Of a stretch of DNA of 64,000 nt, positions 43,683 through 51,366 are shown one piece after another. A program made the position numbers and the translations under genes. The notes under the pieces were generated by a model. It had not been told where the DNA came from and ran no database searches. It saw only the letters and a program-made list of their open reading frames with translations. How positions within the stretch are numbered: the first letter of the stretch is position 1; each line of letters opens with the position of its first letter. Location of the stretch: NCBI GenBank assembly GCA_016184125.1, contig JACPDG010000072.1:1-64000 (forward strand), in the 5' to 3' direction. The DNA comes from Candidatus Rokuibacteriota bacterium (lineage in GTDB: Bacteria; Methylomirabilota; Methylomirabilia; Rokubacteriales; CSP1-6).

Positions 43683-45062
43683 ATGGCCGGACGCATCGAT
43701 CCGCGAACCCTCGCATCCCTGGTCCGGCGCGGCGACATCGACACCGTGCTGGCCGTGTTCCCGGACGGTCTGGGCCGCCTCCTGGGCAAGCGCCTGGTCG
43801 GCCGCCACTTCGTCGAGCGGGTGCTCGACGACGGCGTGCACGCGTGCATCTACCTCTTCACGGTCGACATGGAGATGGAGCCGCTGCCCGGCTTCACGCT
43901 GACGTCCTGGGAGCGCGGCTATGGCGACATGAAGATGGTGCCGGACCTCCGCACGCTCCGGCGCATTCCGTGGCTGCCCAAGACGGCGCTCGTGTTGTGC
44001 GACGTGTACGGCGAGGAGGGGCATCCGGTCGAGGAGGCGCCGCGGTGGGTGCTGCGCCGCCAGGTCGAGCGCGCCGCGGCGCTCGGGTACAGCGTGAAGG
44101 CCGCGGCGGAGCTCGAGCTCTACTGCTTCCGCGACACGTTCGAGGCCGCGCAGGGCAAGCGTTACCACGGGCTCACGCCCGTGGCCGGGTACCTGGAGGA
44201 TTACCACATCCTGCAGACCACGAAGGAGGAGCCGCTGATCCGCGCCGTCCGCAACGGCATGGAGGCGGCCGATGTGCCGATCGAGACCTCCAAGGGCGAG
44301 TGGGGACGAGGCCAGGAGGAGATCAACCTCGTCTACGCCGACGCGCTCGAGGCGGCGGATCGCGCCGCGCTCTACAAGCACGGCGCGAAGGAGATCGCGT
44401 ACCTGCAGGGCTCGGCGGTGACGTTCATGGCGAAGTACGACCAGAACGCCGCCGGCTCGTCGTTCCACCTCCACTCGTCCCTGTGGGATCGGGCCGGACG
44501 CCGGGCGCTCTTCGCGCCGGTGGCCGGACGCAAGGGCGCCAGGCGCGAGCCGCCGCCGCTCTTCGGGCACTGGCTCGCCGGCCAGCTGGCGGCTGCGCGC
44601 GAGCTCACGTACTTCTACGCGCCGACCGTCAATTCCTACAAGCGGTACCAGTCGGGATCGTTCGCACCGACCCGTATCGTCGCAGGCTGGGACAACCGGA
44701 CGTGCGGCTTCCGGCTGTGCGGGGAGGGGGCGAGCCGGCGCGTCGAGAACCGCATTCCCGGTGCCGACGCCAACCCGTACCTGGCGTTCGCCGCGACGAT
44801 CGCCGCCGGGCTCCACGGGATCACCCAGAAGCTCAAGGCCCCTCGGCCGTACGAGGGCAACGCCTACGAGGATGCGTCGCTGCCCCAGGTGCCGAAGACC
44901 CTGCGCGACGCGATCGCCGAGCTCGAGGGCTCGAAGCTCGCGCGCGCGGCGTTCGGCAGCCGCGTCGTCGACCACTACGTCCACGGCGCGCGTCTCGAGC
45001 AGGAGGCGTTCGACCGCGCCGTCACCGACTGGGAGCTGCTGCGCTACTTCGAGAGGATCTGA
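43683..45062 (+). CDS. glutamine synthetase-like ligase (gamma-glutamylamine type)
   Basis: 459 residues of the glutamine synthetase superfamily. Catalytic-domain features are AAAELELYCFRD (metal Glu), ETSKGEWGRGQEEINLVYAD (second metal Glu), VTFMAKYDQNAAGSSFHLHSS (His), the Arg loop SYKRYQSGSFAPTRIVAGWDNRT and RVENRIPGADANPYLAFAA. The beta-grasp N-terminus is short. This pattern fits PuuA-like gamma-glutamylpolyamine or related synthetases rather than the nitrogen-assimilating GlnA, whose adenylylation site is not seen. The amine substrate is unknown. Confidence 0.88.
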   Translation: MAGRIDPRTLASLVRRGDIDTVLAVFPDGLGRLLGKRLVGRHFVERVLDDGVHACIYLFTVDMEMEPLPGFTLTSWERGYGDMKMVPDLRTLRRIPWLPKTALVLCDVYGEEGHPVEEAPRWVLRRQVERAAALGYSVKAAAELELYCFRDTFEAAQGKRYHGLTPVAGYLEDYHILQTTKEEPLIRAVRNGMEAADVPIETSKGEWGRGQEEINLVYADALEAADRAALYKHGAKEIAYLQGSAVTFMAKYDQNAAGSSFHLHSSLWDRAGRRALFAPVAGRKGARREPPPLFGHWLAGQLAAARELTYFYAPTVNSYKRYQSGSFAPTRIVAGWDNRTCGFRLCGEGASRRVENRIPGADANPYLAFAATIAAGLHGITQKLKAPRPYEGNAYEDASLPQVPKTLRDAIAELEGSKLARAAFGSRVVDHYVHGARLEQEAFDRAVTDWELLRYFERI

Positions 45063-45063
45063 T

Positions 45064-45212
45064 GTCATGGGGGGACTACCGAAGCCCCCCAAGCCCCCCG
45101 GGCGGCTCGCACACGGCCCGGGGGACCCGGGCCGCGGCTCGGGAGCGGGCTGCGTTCAGGAGCCGGCTTCATGGGGGGACTGACGAAGCCCCCGGGTGCG
45201 TTCACGAGAACG
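45064..45212. repeat. interspersed repeat family A, copy 11 (reverse orientation, double end)
   Basis: CATGGGGGGACTACCGAAG begins about five bases after the glutamine-synthetase-like stop. The CCCGGGGGACCCGGG stem follows, then a second right end, CATGGGGGGACTGACGAAGC (45171-45190), and GTGCGTTCACG, the reverse of the usual left end. It looks like one full element with a nested partial one. Confidence 0.85.
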
Positions 45213-45216
45213 GGTG

Positions 45217-45981
45217 ATGGCTGACAGATTACGGGGGAAGGTGGCGCTCATCACCGGCGCCGGCATGGGGATCGGGCGCGAGGCGGCCGTGCTCTTCGCG
45301 CGGGAAGGTGCGCGCGTGATCGCCGGCGACATCAACGGCGCGGCGGCACAGGAGACGGTCCGCGTCGTCGAGGCCGCCGGTGGCCAGGCGCTGGCCGTGA
45401 CCGGCGACGTGGCGCTCGAGGCCGATGTCGAGCGCATGGTCGCCGACGGCGTGCGCCGCTTCGGCGCGTTGCACGTCCTCTACGCGAACGCGGGCGTGCT
45501 GTGGAAGGACCGCGACCGCTCGGTGCTCGAGACGGACGCCGACTGGTGGGACCGTGTGATGGCGATCAACCTCAAAGGCGTCTTCTGGCTCACCAAGCAC
45601 GGCATCCCGCACCTCCAGCGCGCCGGCGGCGGGTCCATCGTCCTGATGGGCTCGGTCTCCGCGCTGGTCGGGTTCACGCGTGCCCAGGACGCGTACACGT
45701 GCGCGAAGGGCGCGCTCATCTCGCTCACCAGGTCGCTGGCGATCCAGTTCGCGAAGGACGGCATTCGCTGCAACATCATCCATCCCGGCATCGTCGACAC
45801 GCCGCTCCAGGCGCCGTACCTGACCGAGGAGCTCCGCCGTGAGTTCCGGGCGGGGATCCCGCTCGGCCGGATCGCCGAGCCCCGGGAGATCGCGAACGTG
45901 GCGCTGTTCCTCGCGAGCGACGAGGCGTCGTTCATGACCGGCGCCGAGCTGGTCGTCGATGGCGGCTTCACCGCCGGCTGA
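45217..45981 (+). CDS. short-chain dehydrogenase/reductase
   Basis: 254 residues, classical SDR. Cofactor loop TGAGMGIGREA (about 13-23), YANAGVL in place of NNAG, catalytic Ser in LMGSVSALVG, and Tyr-Lys in DAYTCAKGALISLTR. Acidic Asp after strand 2 (VIAGDINGAAAQ) favours NAD over NADP. The ending AELVVDGGFTAG is typical. Substrate is unknown. It lies 11 nt upstream of the PLP enzyme and is probably co-transcribed with it. Confidence 0.92.
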   Translation: MADRLRGKVALITGAGMGIGREAAVLFAREGARVIAGDINGAAAQETVRVVEAAGGQALAVTGDVALEADVERMVADGVRRFGALHVLYANAGVLWKDRDRSVLETDADWWDRVMAINLKGVFWLTKHGIPHLQRAGGGSIVLMGSVSALVGFTRAQDAYTCAKGALISLTRSLAIQFAKDGIRCNIIHPGIVDTPLQAPYLTEELRREFRAGIPLGRIAEPREIANVALFLASDEASFMTGAELVVDGGFTAG

Positions 45982-45991
45982 GCGGGCGGCC

Positions 45992-47110
45992 ATGAGGATC
46001 GAGACCCTTGCCGTGCACGCCGGCCGTCACGTCGATCCCTCGACCGGCGCGGTCGCCGTCCCCGTCCACCTGGCGACGACGTTCGAGCGAGATCCGGACG
46101 GGGGCTACTCCCGCGGGCACCTCTACGCGCGCAACAGCAACCCCACGCGCGAGACGCTCGAGGCGTGCCTGCGCGACCTCGAGGGCGGCGTGGCGGCGGC
46201 GGCGTTCGGGTCCGGCACGGCCGCGACCGCGGCCGTGTTCCAGTCGCTCGTCCCCGGCGATCACGTCGTCGCGCCCATGGACGCCTACCACGGCACGCTC
46301 CGCCAGCTCCGCGAGGTCTTCGCGCCGCGTGGCGTCGAGGTGTCGTTCGTCGAGATGACGGATCCGAGCATGGTCGAAACCGCGCTCCGCCCGTCGACGA
46401 GACTCGTCTGGATCGAGACGCCCTCGAACCCGCTGTGGAAGGTGACGGACATCGCCCGCGTCGCCGAGATCGCGCACGGCGTGGGCGCGACCTGCCTCTG
46501 CGACAGCACCGCGGCGTCTCCCGTCCTGCAGCGCCCGCTCGCCCTCGGCGCCGACCTCGTGATGCACGCCACGACGAAGTATCTCGGCGGACACTCGGAC
46601 GTGATGGGCGGCGCGATCGTCGCGGCCGCGGAGGGCGGCGTGTTCGCGCGGGTGCGCGCGCTGCAGGCGGCGCTCGGCGCGGTGCCGTCACCCTTCGACT
46701 GCTGGCTGGTGCTGCGCGGCATCCAGACGCTGCCATGGCGGGTCCGCGCGCAGTCCGAGAACGCCGCACGGGTCGCCGCCTTCCTCGCCGGGCATCCCCG
46801 CGTGGCCGCGGTGCATTATCCCGGGCTCGCTTCGCACCCCGGGCATGCGCTCGCCGCGCGGCAGATGTCCGCGTTCGGCGGCATGCTGTCCTTCCAGGTG
46901 CGCGGCGGCCGGGACGATGCCATGGCGGTGGCCGCGAAGGTCCGCCTGTTCACGCGCGCGACGAGCTTCGGCGGCACCGAGAGCCTGATCGAGCATCGCG
47001 CGTCCGTCGAGGGGCCCGAGACACGCACGCCGCAGGGCCTGCTGCGGCTGTCGGTCGGCCTCGAGCACGCCGACGACCTGATCGAGGACCTGGCGCAGGC
47101 GCTCGGGTAG
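45992..47110 (+). CDS. Cys/Met metabolism PLP-dependent enzyme (cystathionine gamma-synthase type)
   Basis: 372 residues. The PLP Lys is in MHATTKYLGGHSDVMGGAIV (about residue 194); the phosphate loop is GSGTAATAAVFQSL and the Tyr/Arg region YARNSNPTRETLE. SFGGTESLIEHRASVEG near the C-terminus is the gamma-synthase/lyase signature. Members perform trans-sulfuration or sulfhydrylation reactions; the exact substrate cannot be set from sequence. ATG 45992 is the family start (MRIETLAVHAG). Confidence 0.9.
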   Translation: MRIETLAVHAGRHVDPSTGAVAVPVHLATTFERDPDGGYSRGHLYARNSNPTRETLEACLRDLEGGVAAAAFGSGTAATAAVFQSLVPGDHVVAPMDAYHGTLRQLREVFAPRGVEVSFVEMTDPSMVETALRPSTRLVWIETPSNPLWKVTDIARVAEIAHGVGATCLCDSTAASPVLQRPLALGADLVMHATTKYLGGHSDVMGGAIVAAAEGGVFARVRALQAALGAVPSPFDCWLVLRGIQTLPWRVRAQSENAARVAAFLAGHPRVAAVHYPGLASHPGHALAARQMSAFGGMLSFQVRGGRDDAMAVAAKVRLFTRATSFGGTESLIEHRASVEGPETRTPQGLLRLSVGLEHADDLIEDLAQALG

Positions 47111-47124
47111 GCGCCGCGAGCCCT

Positions 47125-47635
47125 TCAGCTCTGAAGCCGGCGTTCGAGCTCCGCGAGGCGGGCCTGCACGGCGAGGAGAGGAGGTCGGCTTGAGCTCCTC
47201 CACGCGTCGCTCGAGCAGCTCGCGGCGCCCCTGCTCGTCGGCCATGAGCGCCTCGATGCGGCGGAGCGCGTGCGTGATCACGAGAGACTCCTGCTCGAGG
47301 CGTTCCAGCCGTCGGTACAGCTCGTCGAAATGTCCGAGCACCTCGCGAAATCGTTCGTCGACGTGCTCCTGCATCGCGTCGAACCGCGCGTCGACGGCCG
47401 CGAACCGCTGGTCGACCGCAAGGAGCATCGCGTCGAACCGCGCGTCGACGGCCGCGAACCGCTGGTCGACCACGAGGAGCATCGCGTCGACCCGCGCGTC
47501 GACGGCCGCGAACCGCTGGTCGATCACGAGGAGCATCGCGTCGAACCGCGCGTCGACGGCCGCGAACCGCTGGTCGATCGCGGCGAACTGGCGCCCGAGA
47601 AACTCGACGAGGTCGCGGTACTCGCTGCTGGTCAT
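47125..47635 (-). pseudogene. coiled-coil repeat protein with C-terminal frameshift
   Basis: About 165 residues. After MTSSEYRDLVEFLGRQFAAI come four tandem 18-residue units (DQRFAAVDARFDAMLL type), then LDELYRRLERLEQE-like heptads and ELLERRVEELK. Heptad spacing predicts an extended coiled coil. Near 47170-47192 the DNA has a 5-nt tandem duplication (GAGGA) and seems to lack one base; correcting both restores LLAVQARLAELERRLQS before a stop at 47125. As written, the frame runs on into the antisense of the PLP gene. It may be a real mutation or a sequence error. The role is unknown; it may scaffold or bridge proteins. Confidence 0.6.
47371..47586. repeat. 54-bp tandem repeat (four copies) inside coiled-coil gene
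   Basis: Copies begin at 47371, 47425, 47479 and 47533 with GCATCGCGTCGA, each exactly 54 bp and differing at a few positions. It encodes an 18-residue coiled-coil unit on the minus strand; because the length is a multiple of three, copy-number change keeps the frame. Confidence 0.92.
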
Positions 47636-47783
47636 CGATGGGCTCGCATCGGGCTGATGCCGTGATGTACCGCGTTCGCGGTTCTCGACGCAAGTGTGTC
47701 GATTGCGCGCCACTGACGGCGGGCACGTCGGGGCGGATGCGCGTGCGCGATGAACACCGTGGCTGCGAGAGCGAGGACACACG

Positions 47784-47855
47784 ATGAGACGCGAGGGAAG
47801 AACGGCGATCGTCACGGGTGCGGCGCGCGGCGCGGTCGCGCGACCTATTGATTGA
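47784..47855 (+). pseudogene. short-chain dehydrogenase N-terminal remnant
   Basis: A 23-codon frame, MRREGRTAIVTGAARGAVAR and then PID, starts like an SDR (strand 1 and the TGxxxG loop) and then loses the fold, ending 8 nt before the kinase start. It looks like what remains after a deletion that joined an SDR gene start to the signalling block. It is short, so chance cannot be excluded. Confidence 0.4.
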
Positions 47856-47862
47856 GCACGCC

Positions 47863-48722
47863 ATGGCGACGCCGGCGAAGCCGACGATCCTGGTCGTGGA
47901 CGACAGCGAGGCGGGGCGGTACGCGACCGCGCGGATCCTCCGCCGCGAGGGCTTCGAGGTCCTGGAGGCGGCGAGCGGCGCCGAGGCGTTGCGGCTCGCC
48001 GCCGAGCGTCCGGCGCTCGTGGTCCTCGACGTGAACGCGCGACTGCACACGGAGGTCAAGGCGGCGCGCGACGTCTTGCAGTCGATCGTGCAGAACTCCG
48101 CCGACGCCATCGTCGCCACGGACCTCGAGGGGCGGGTGACACACTTCAGTCCGGGCGCGGAAGACGCGTTCGGCGTCCCCGCGGCGAGGGCGATCGGCCG
48201 GTCGGTCGCCGACCGGTTCGAGGGTGGCCGCGACGAGGTGCGGGCGCTCGAGCGACGGCTTCACGCGGGGGAGCGGATCCGAGGCTACGAGACGCGCATC
48301 CGGACCCGGGACCGGGGCTGGGTCGACGCGAGCCTCTCGATGTCGCTCATGCGTGACACCGACCGCCGGTTCCCGCCGGCCGTCGAGACGGCGGCGTTCC
48401 GCATCGTGCAGGAGGCGCTCACCAACGTTGCCCGGCACGCGGGGGTGCGCGAGGCCGCCACGCGGGGGTGCGCGAGGCCGCCGTGCGGTTGTGGACCGGC
48501 GACGATGTGCTCTACTGCCAGGTCGTGGACCACGGCGTCGGCTTCTCGCCGGCGACGTCGCAGGAGGAGGAGTCGACTGGCGGCCTGTCCGGGATGCGGG
48601 AGCGTGCCCGGCTCCTCGGCGGTGACGTCCGCGTGGAGTCGGTGCCGGCGGCGGGCGTCGTCCTCACGGCCGAGCTGCCGCCCTCGCGTCCCGATGCCGC
48701 GAGGCCCGAGGATCCGGCGTGA
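47863..48722 (+). pseudogene. receiver-PAS sensor kinase, frameshifted and internally deleted
   Basis: Residues 1-50 begin a receiver (ILVVDDSEAGRYATARILRR...LVVLDVN) that breaks off after the phospho-Asp strand and joins ARLHTEVKAARDVLQSIVQ. A PAS domain follows (ADAIVATDLEGRVTHFSPGA). At SLMRDTDRRFPPAVE the HisKA_3 dimerisation region is missing and the ATPase N box (FRIVQEALTNVARHAG) comes directly. A 23-nt tandem duplication at 48437-48482 then shifts the frame; removing it gives REAAVRLWTGDD and the rest of a NarL-class ATPase (VVDHGVGFSP, GGLSGMRERARLLGG). The stop overlaps the response regulator start, its evident partner. Confidence 0.7.
48437..48482. repeat. 23-nt perfect tandem duplication causing a frameshift
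   Basis: ACGCGGGGGTGCGCGAGGCC plus GCC occurs at 48437-48459 and again at 48460-48482. Twenty-three is not a multiple of three, so the kinase frame is broken here. Confidence 0.95.
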
Positions 48723-49369
48723 TCACGATCGTGCTCGCGGACGACCACCAGATCGTCCGGGAAGGCGTGCGCTTCCTGCTCGACGCGGAGCCCGACCTCC
48801 GAGTGGTCGGCGAGGCCGGAGATGGTCTCGAGGCGCTGGGAGCCGTGGCGCGGCTGAAGCCGGCCGTGCTCGTCCTGGACCTCGTGATGCCGCGACTCGG
48901 TGGGATCGAGGTCGCGCGCGAGGTGAGCGCCAAGCACCCCGAGACCCGGGTCGTGGTGCTCTCGATGCACACCGACGAGGCGTACGTCCTCGAGGCGCTT
49001 CGCAACGGCGCGCTCGCGTACGTGCTGAAGGGCTCGAGCGCGGCCGACCTGGTCACTGCCGTGCGCGAGGCGGCGGCGGGGCGGCGGTACCTCAGCCCGC
49101 CGGTGACGAGCCGCGCGATCGATGCCTGTGCGGAGCGGGCGCCCGACGCGCCGCTCGACGTCTACGACACGCTCACGCCGCGCGAGCGCGAGGTGCTCCG
49201 GCTTGCCGCCGAGGGCTACACGAGCACCGAGATCGGTGCGCGGCTCGGCATCAGCCCGCGCACGGCCGAGACCCACCGCGCCAACCTCCTCCGCAAGCTG
49301 GGGCTCCACACCCAGACGGACCTCGTCCGGTACGCGGTGAAGCGAGGCATCGTTCCGCTCGACTCCTGA
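48719..49369 (+). CDS. NarL/FixJ-family response regulator
   Basis: 216 residues. Receiver (1-120): acidic pair LADDHQ, phospho-Asp in LVLDLVMPRLGG (about 54), Thr/Ser and Lys in VVLSMHTDE and YVLKGSS. C-terminal LuxR-type HTH (about 150-212): LTPREREVLRLAAEGYTSTE and GISPRTAETHRANLLRKL. The GTG overlaps the stop of the upstream kinase, so they are a cognate pair; with the kinase broken, this regulator may be orphaned. Confidence 0.93.
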   Translation: MITIVLADDHQIVREGVRFLLDAEPDLRVVGEAGDGLEALGAVARLKPAVLVLDLVMPRLGGIEVAREVSAKHPETRVVVLSMHTDEAYVLEALRNGALAYVLKGSSAADLVTAVREAAAGRRYLSPPVTSRAIDACAERAPDAPLDVYDTLTPREREVLRLAAEGYTSTEIGARLGISPRTAETHRANLLRKLGLHTQTDLVRYAVKRGIVPLDS

Positions 49370-49503
49370 TTCGGCGTCCGCCGCATCGTCTACGTAGGTT
49401 TACGGATAGACGCGTTCGCGGTCGATCGGCGATGTTACCTAACTACCAGTTCTGTCAACCATTCGGCCCCGAGCGCGAGCGTCATCCGAGAGGGAGGCAT
49501 GCC

Positions 49504-50820
49504 TTGGCTGACCACGCCGAGCCATCGAGCGACCGCACACTCCTTCACGAAACCGAGCAGGTCGCGTTCCTCAACTCCATCCTGGAGTCCTCGACCGAGT
49601 ACTCGATCGTCGCCAAGGACCTCGACGCGACGATCCTGGCCTGGAACGAGGGCGCGCGCCGGGTCTACGGGTACCAGGCCCAGGACGTGGTGGGCAAGGC
49701 GAGCGCGTTCATCCTGCACGACCCGGACGACGTGAGGTCCGGCCGGGCCCGCGCGATCCTCGACGCTGCGCGGCAGGCCGGCAAGTGGGAAGGCGAGCTG
49801 ACCCGGGTCCGCAAGGACGGCAGCCGCTTCACCGCCCACGTCACGATCACGCTGCGGAAGGACGCCGCCGCGCAGCCGATCGGCTTCACGATGATCTCGC
49901 GTGATCTCACCCAGTCGAAGCAGATCGAGCGGGAGCTGCGCGAGTCGCAGGAGTACAACCGCGGCCTCGTCGAGTCGAACATCGACGCCCTCATGACGAC
50001 GGACCCGCTGGGGCTCATCACGGACGTCAACCGGCAGATGTGCGAGGTGACGGGGCGGACGCGCGAGGAGCTGGTCGGGACCCCCTTCAAGGGGTACTTC
50101 ACGGATCCGAAGCGGGCGGAGGACGGCATCCGGCGGGTGCTGGCGGAAGACCGGGTGACGAACTACGAGCTGACGATCCGCGCCAACGACGGCAAGGAGA
50201 CCGTGGTCTCCTACAACGCCACGACGTTCCGCGGCGCGGACGGGCGCCTGCGCGGGGTGTTCGCCGCCGCGCGCGACATCACCGACCAGAAGACGCTCGA
50301 GGAGGAGCTCCGGCAGACGCAGAACTACACGCGTGGCCTCATCGAGGCCTCGGTCGACGCGCTCGTCACGGTCGACCCCGAGTTCCGGGTCACCGACGTC
50401 AACGAGCAGACGGTGCGCATCACGGGGTACAGCCGGGAGGAGCTGATCGGCAGCCCGTTCCCCGACTACTTCACGGATCCCGAGAACGCGACGGCGGGCG
50501 TCAGGCAGACGCTCGCCGAGGGGTTCGTGACCAACTACGTGCTCGTGCTGCGCTCGAAGAGCGGCCGGGAGACGCCGGTCTCGTTCAACGCCTCGGTCTT
50601 CCGCGACACCGCGGGCAGCGTGCGCGGGATCTTCGCCGCCGCGCGCGACATCACCGAGCAGAACCGGCTCGAGGAGGAGCTGCGCCAGGCCCAGAACTAC
50701 ACGCGCGGCCTGATCGAGTCCTCCGTCGACCCGATGATCACCGTGGACCCGGACCGCAGCGGGCCGAGGACGGCATCCGGAAGGTGCTCGCGGAGGGCCG
50801 GGTCACCAACTACGAGCTGA
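49504..50820 (+). CDS. multi-PAS hybrid kinase, N-terminal segment (frame 1)
   Basis: First part of a giant multi-PAS kinase whose reading frame is broken twice. TTG 49504 is preceded by GGGAGG with good spacing; ATG 49432 is another option. PAS 1: FLNSILESSTEYSIVAKDLD...YGYQAQDVVGKASAFI. PAS 2 and PAS 3 are near-copies with YFTDPKRAEDGIRRVL and YFTDPENATAGVRQTL, each ended by a GVFAAARDIT-type strand and a coiled linker (LEEELRQTQNYTRGLIE). PAS 4 stops after SSVDPMITVDPD at 50753, where sequence jumps into the middle of another PAS copy in a different frame. The last 20 or so codons before 50820 are out of frame. Confidence 0.75.
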   Translation: MADHAEPSSDRTLLHETEQVAFLNSILESSTEYSIVAKDLDATILAWNEGARRVYGYQAQDVVGKASAFILHDPDDVRSGRARAILDAARQAGKWEGELTRVRKDGSRFTAHVTITLRKDAAAQPIGFTMISRDLTQSKQIERELRESQEYNRGLVESNIDALMTTDPLGLITDVNRQMCEVTGRTREELVGTPFKGYFTDPKRAEDGIRRVLAEDRVTNYELTIRANDGKETVVSYNATTFRGADGRLRGVFAAARDITDQKTLEEELRQTQNYTRGLIEASVDALVTVDPEFRVTDVNEQTVRITGYSREELIGSPFPDYFTDPENATAGVRQTLAEGFVTNYVLVLRSKSGRETPVSFNASVFRDTAGSVRGIFAAARDITEQNRLEEELRQAQNYTRGLIESSVDPMITVDPDRSGPRTASGRCSRRAGSPTTS

Positions 50821-51366
50821 CGATCCGGGCGAAGGACGGCAAGGAGACGGTCGTCTCCTACAACGCCACGACGTTCCGCGGCCAGGACGGCCGGCTCCGG
50901 GGCGTCTTCGCGGCGGCCCGCGACGTGACGGCGCAGAAGCACCTGGAGGAGCAGCTCCGGCAGGCGCAGAACTACAACCGCGGGTTGATCGAGTCCTCGG
51001 TCGACGCGATGCTCACCGTCGACCCCGACCTCGTCATCACCGACGTCAACGAGCAGATGGCCAAGCTCACCGGCTATAGCCGGGAACAGCTCATCGGCAG
51101 TGCCTTCCAGGACTACTTCACCGAGCCCGATCGCGCCGCGGCGGGGGTGGGCAAGACGCTCTCGGAGGGCTTCGTCACCAACTACGAGCTGACGCTCCGC
51201 TCCCGCTACCGGCGCGAGATCCTCGTGTCGTTCAACGCGTCGGTCTTCAAGGACACCGAGGGGAACGTCCGCGGGATCTTCGCGGTGGCGCGGGACGTGA
51301 CCGAGCAGCGGCGGCTCGAGGAGCAGCTCCGCGAGCAGCAGAACTACAACCGCGGCCTGATCCTCG
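50753..51366 (+). pseudogene. multi-PAS hybrid kinase, middle segment (other frame)
   Basis: Reading on in another frame, the PAS array resumes at RAEDGIRKVLAEGRVTNYEL and continues with GVFAAARDVTAQKHLEEQL. A complete further PAS follows (SSVDAMLTVDPDLVITDVNE, TGYSREQLIGSAFQDYFTEP, GIFAVARDVTEQRRLEEQL). It ends at QNYNRGLI near 51361, where a second junction jumps straight to VTNYELVLKARSG of another copy, shifting the frame again. It has no start of its own and would not be translated alone. Confidence 0.7.

Noticed and set aside
47371-47586. Possible CRISPR array
   Set aside because: Units are contiguous 54-bp coding repeats without unique spacers.
47270-47665. 131-codon plus-strand open frame across the 54-bp repeats
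   Set aside because: The minus strand gives a regular coiled coil with a sensible start; the plus frame is open only because the repeat lacks stops.
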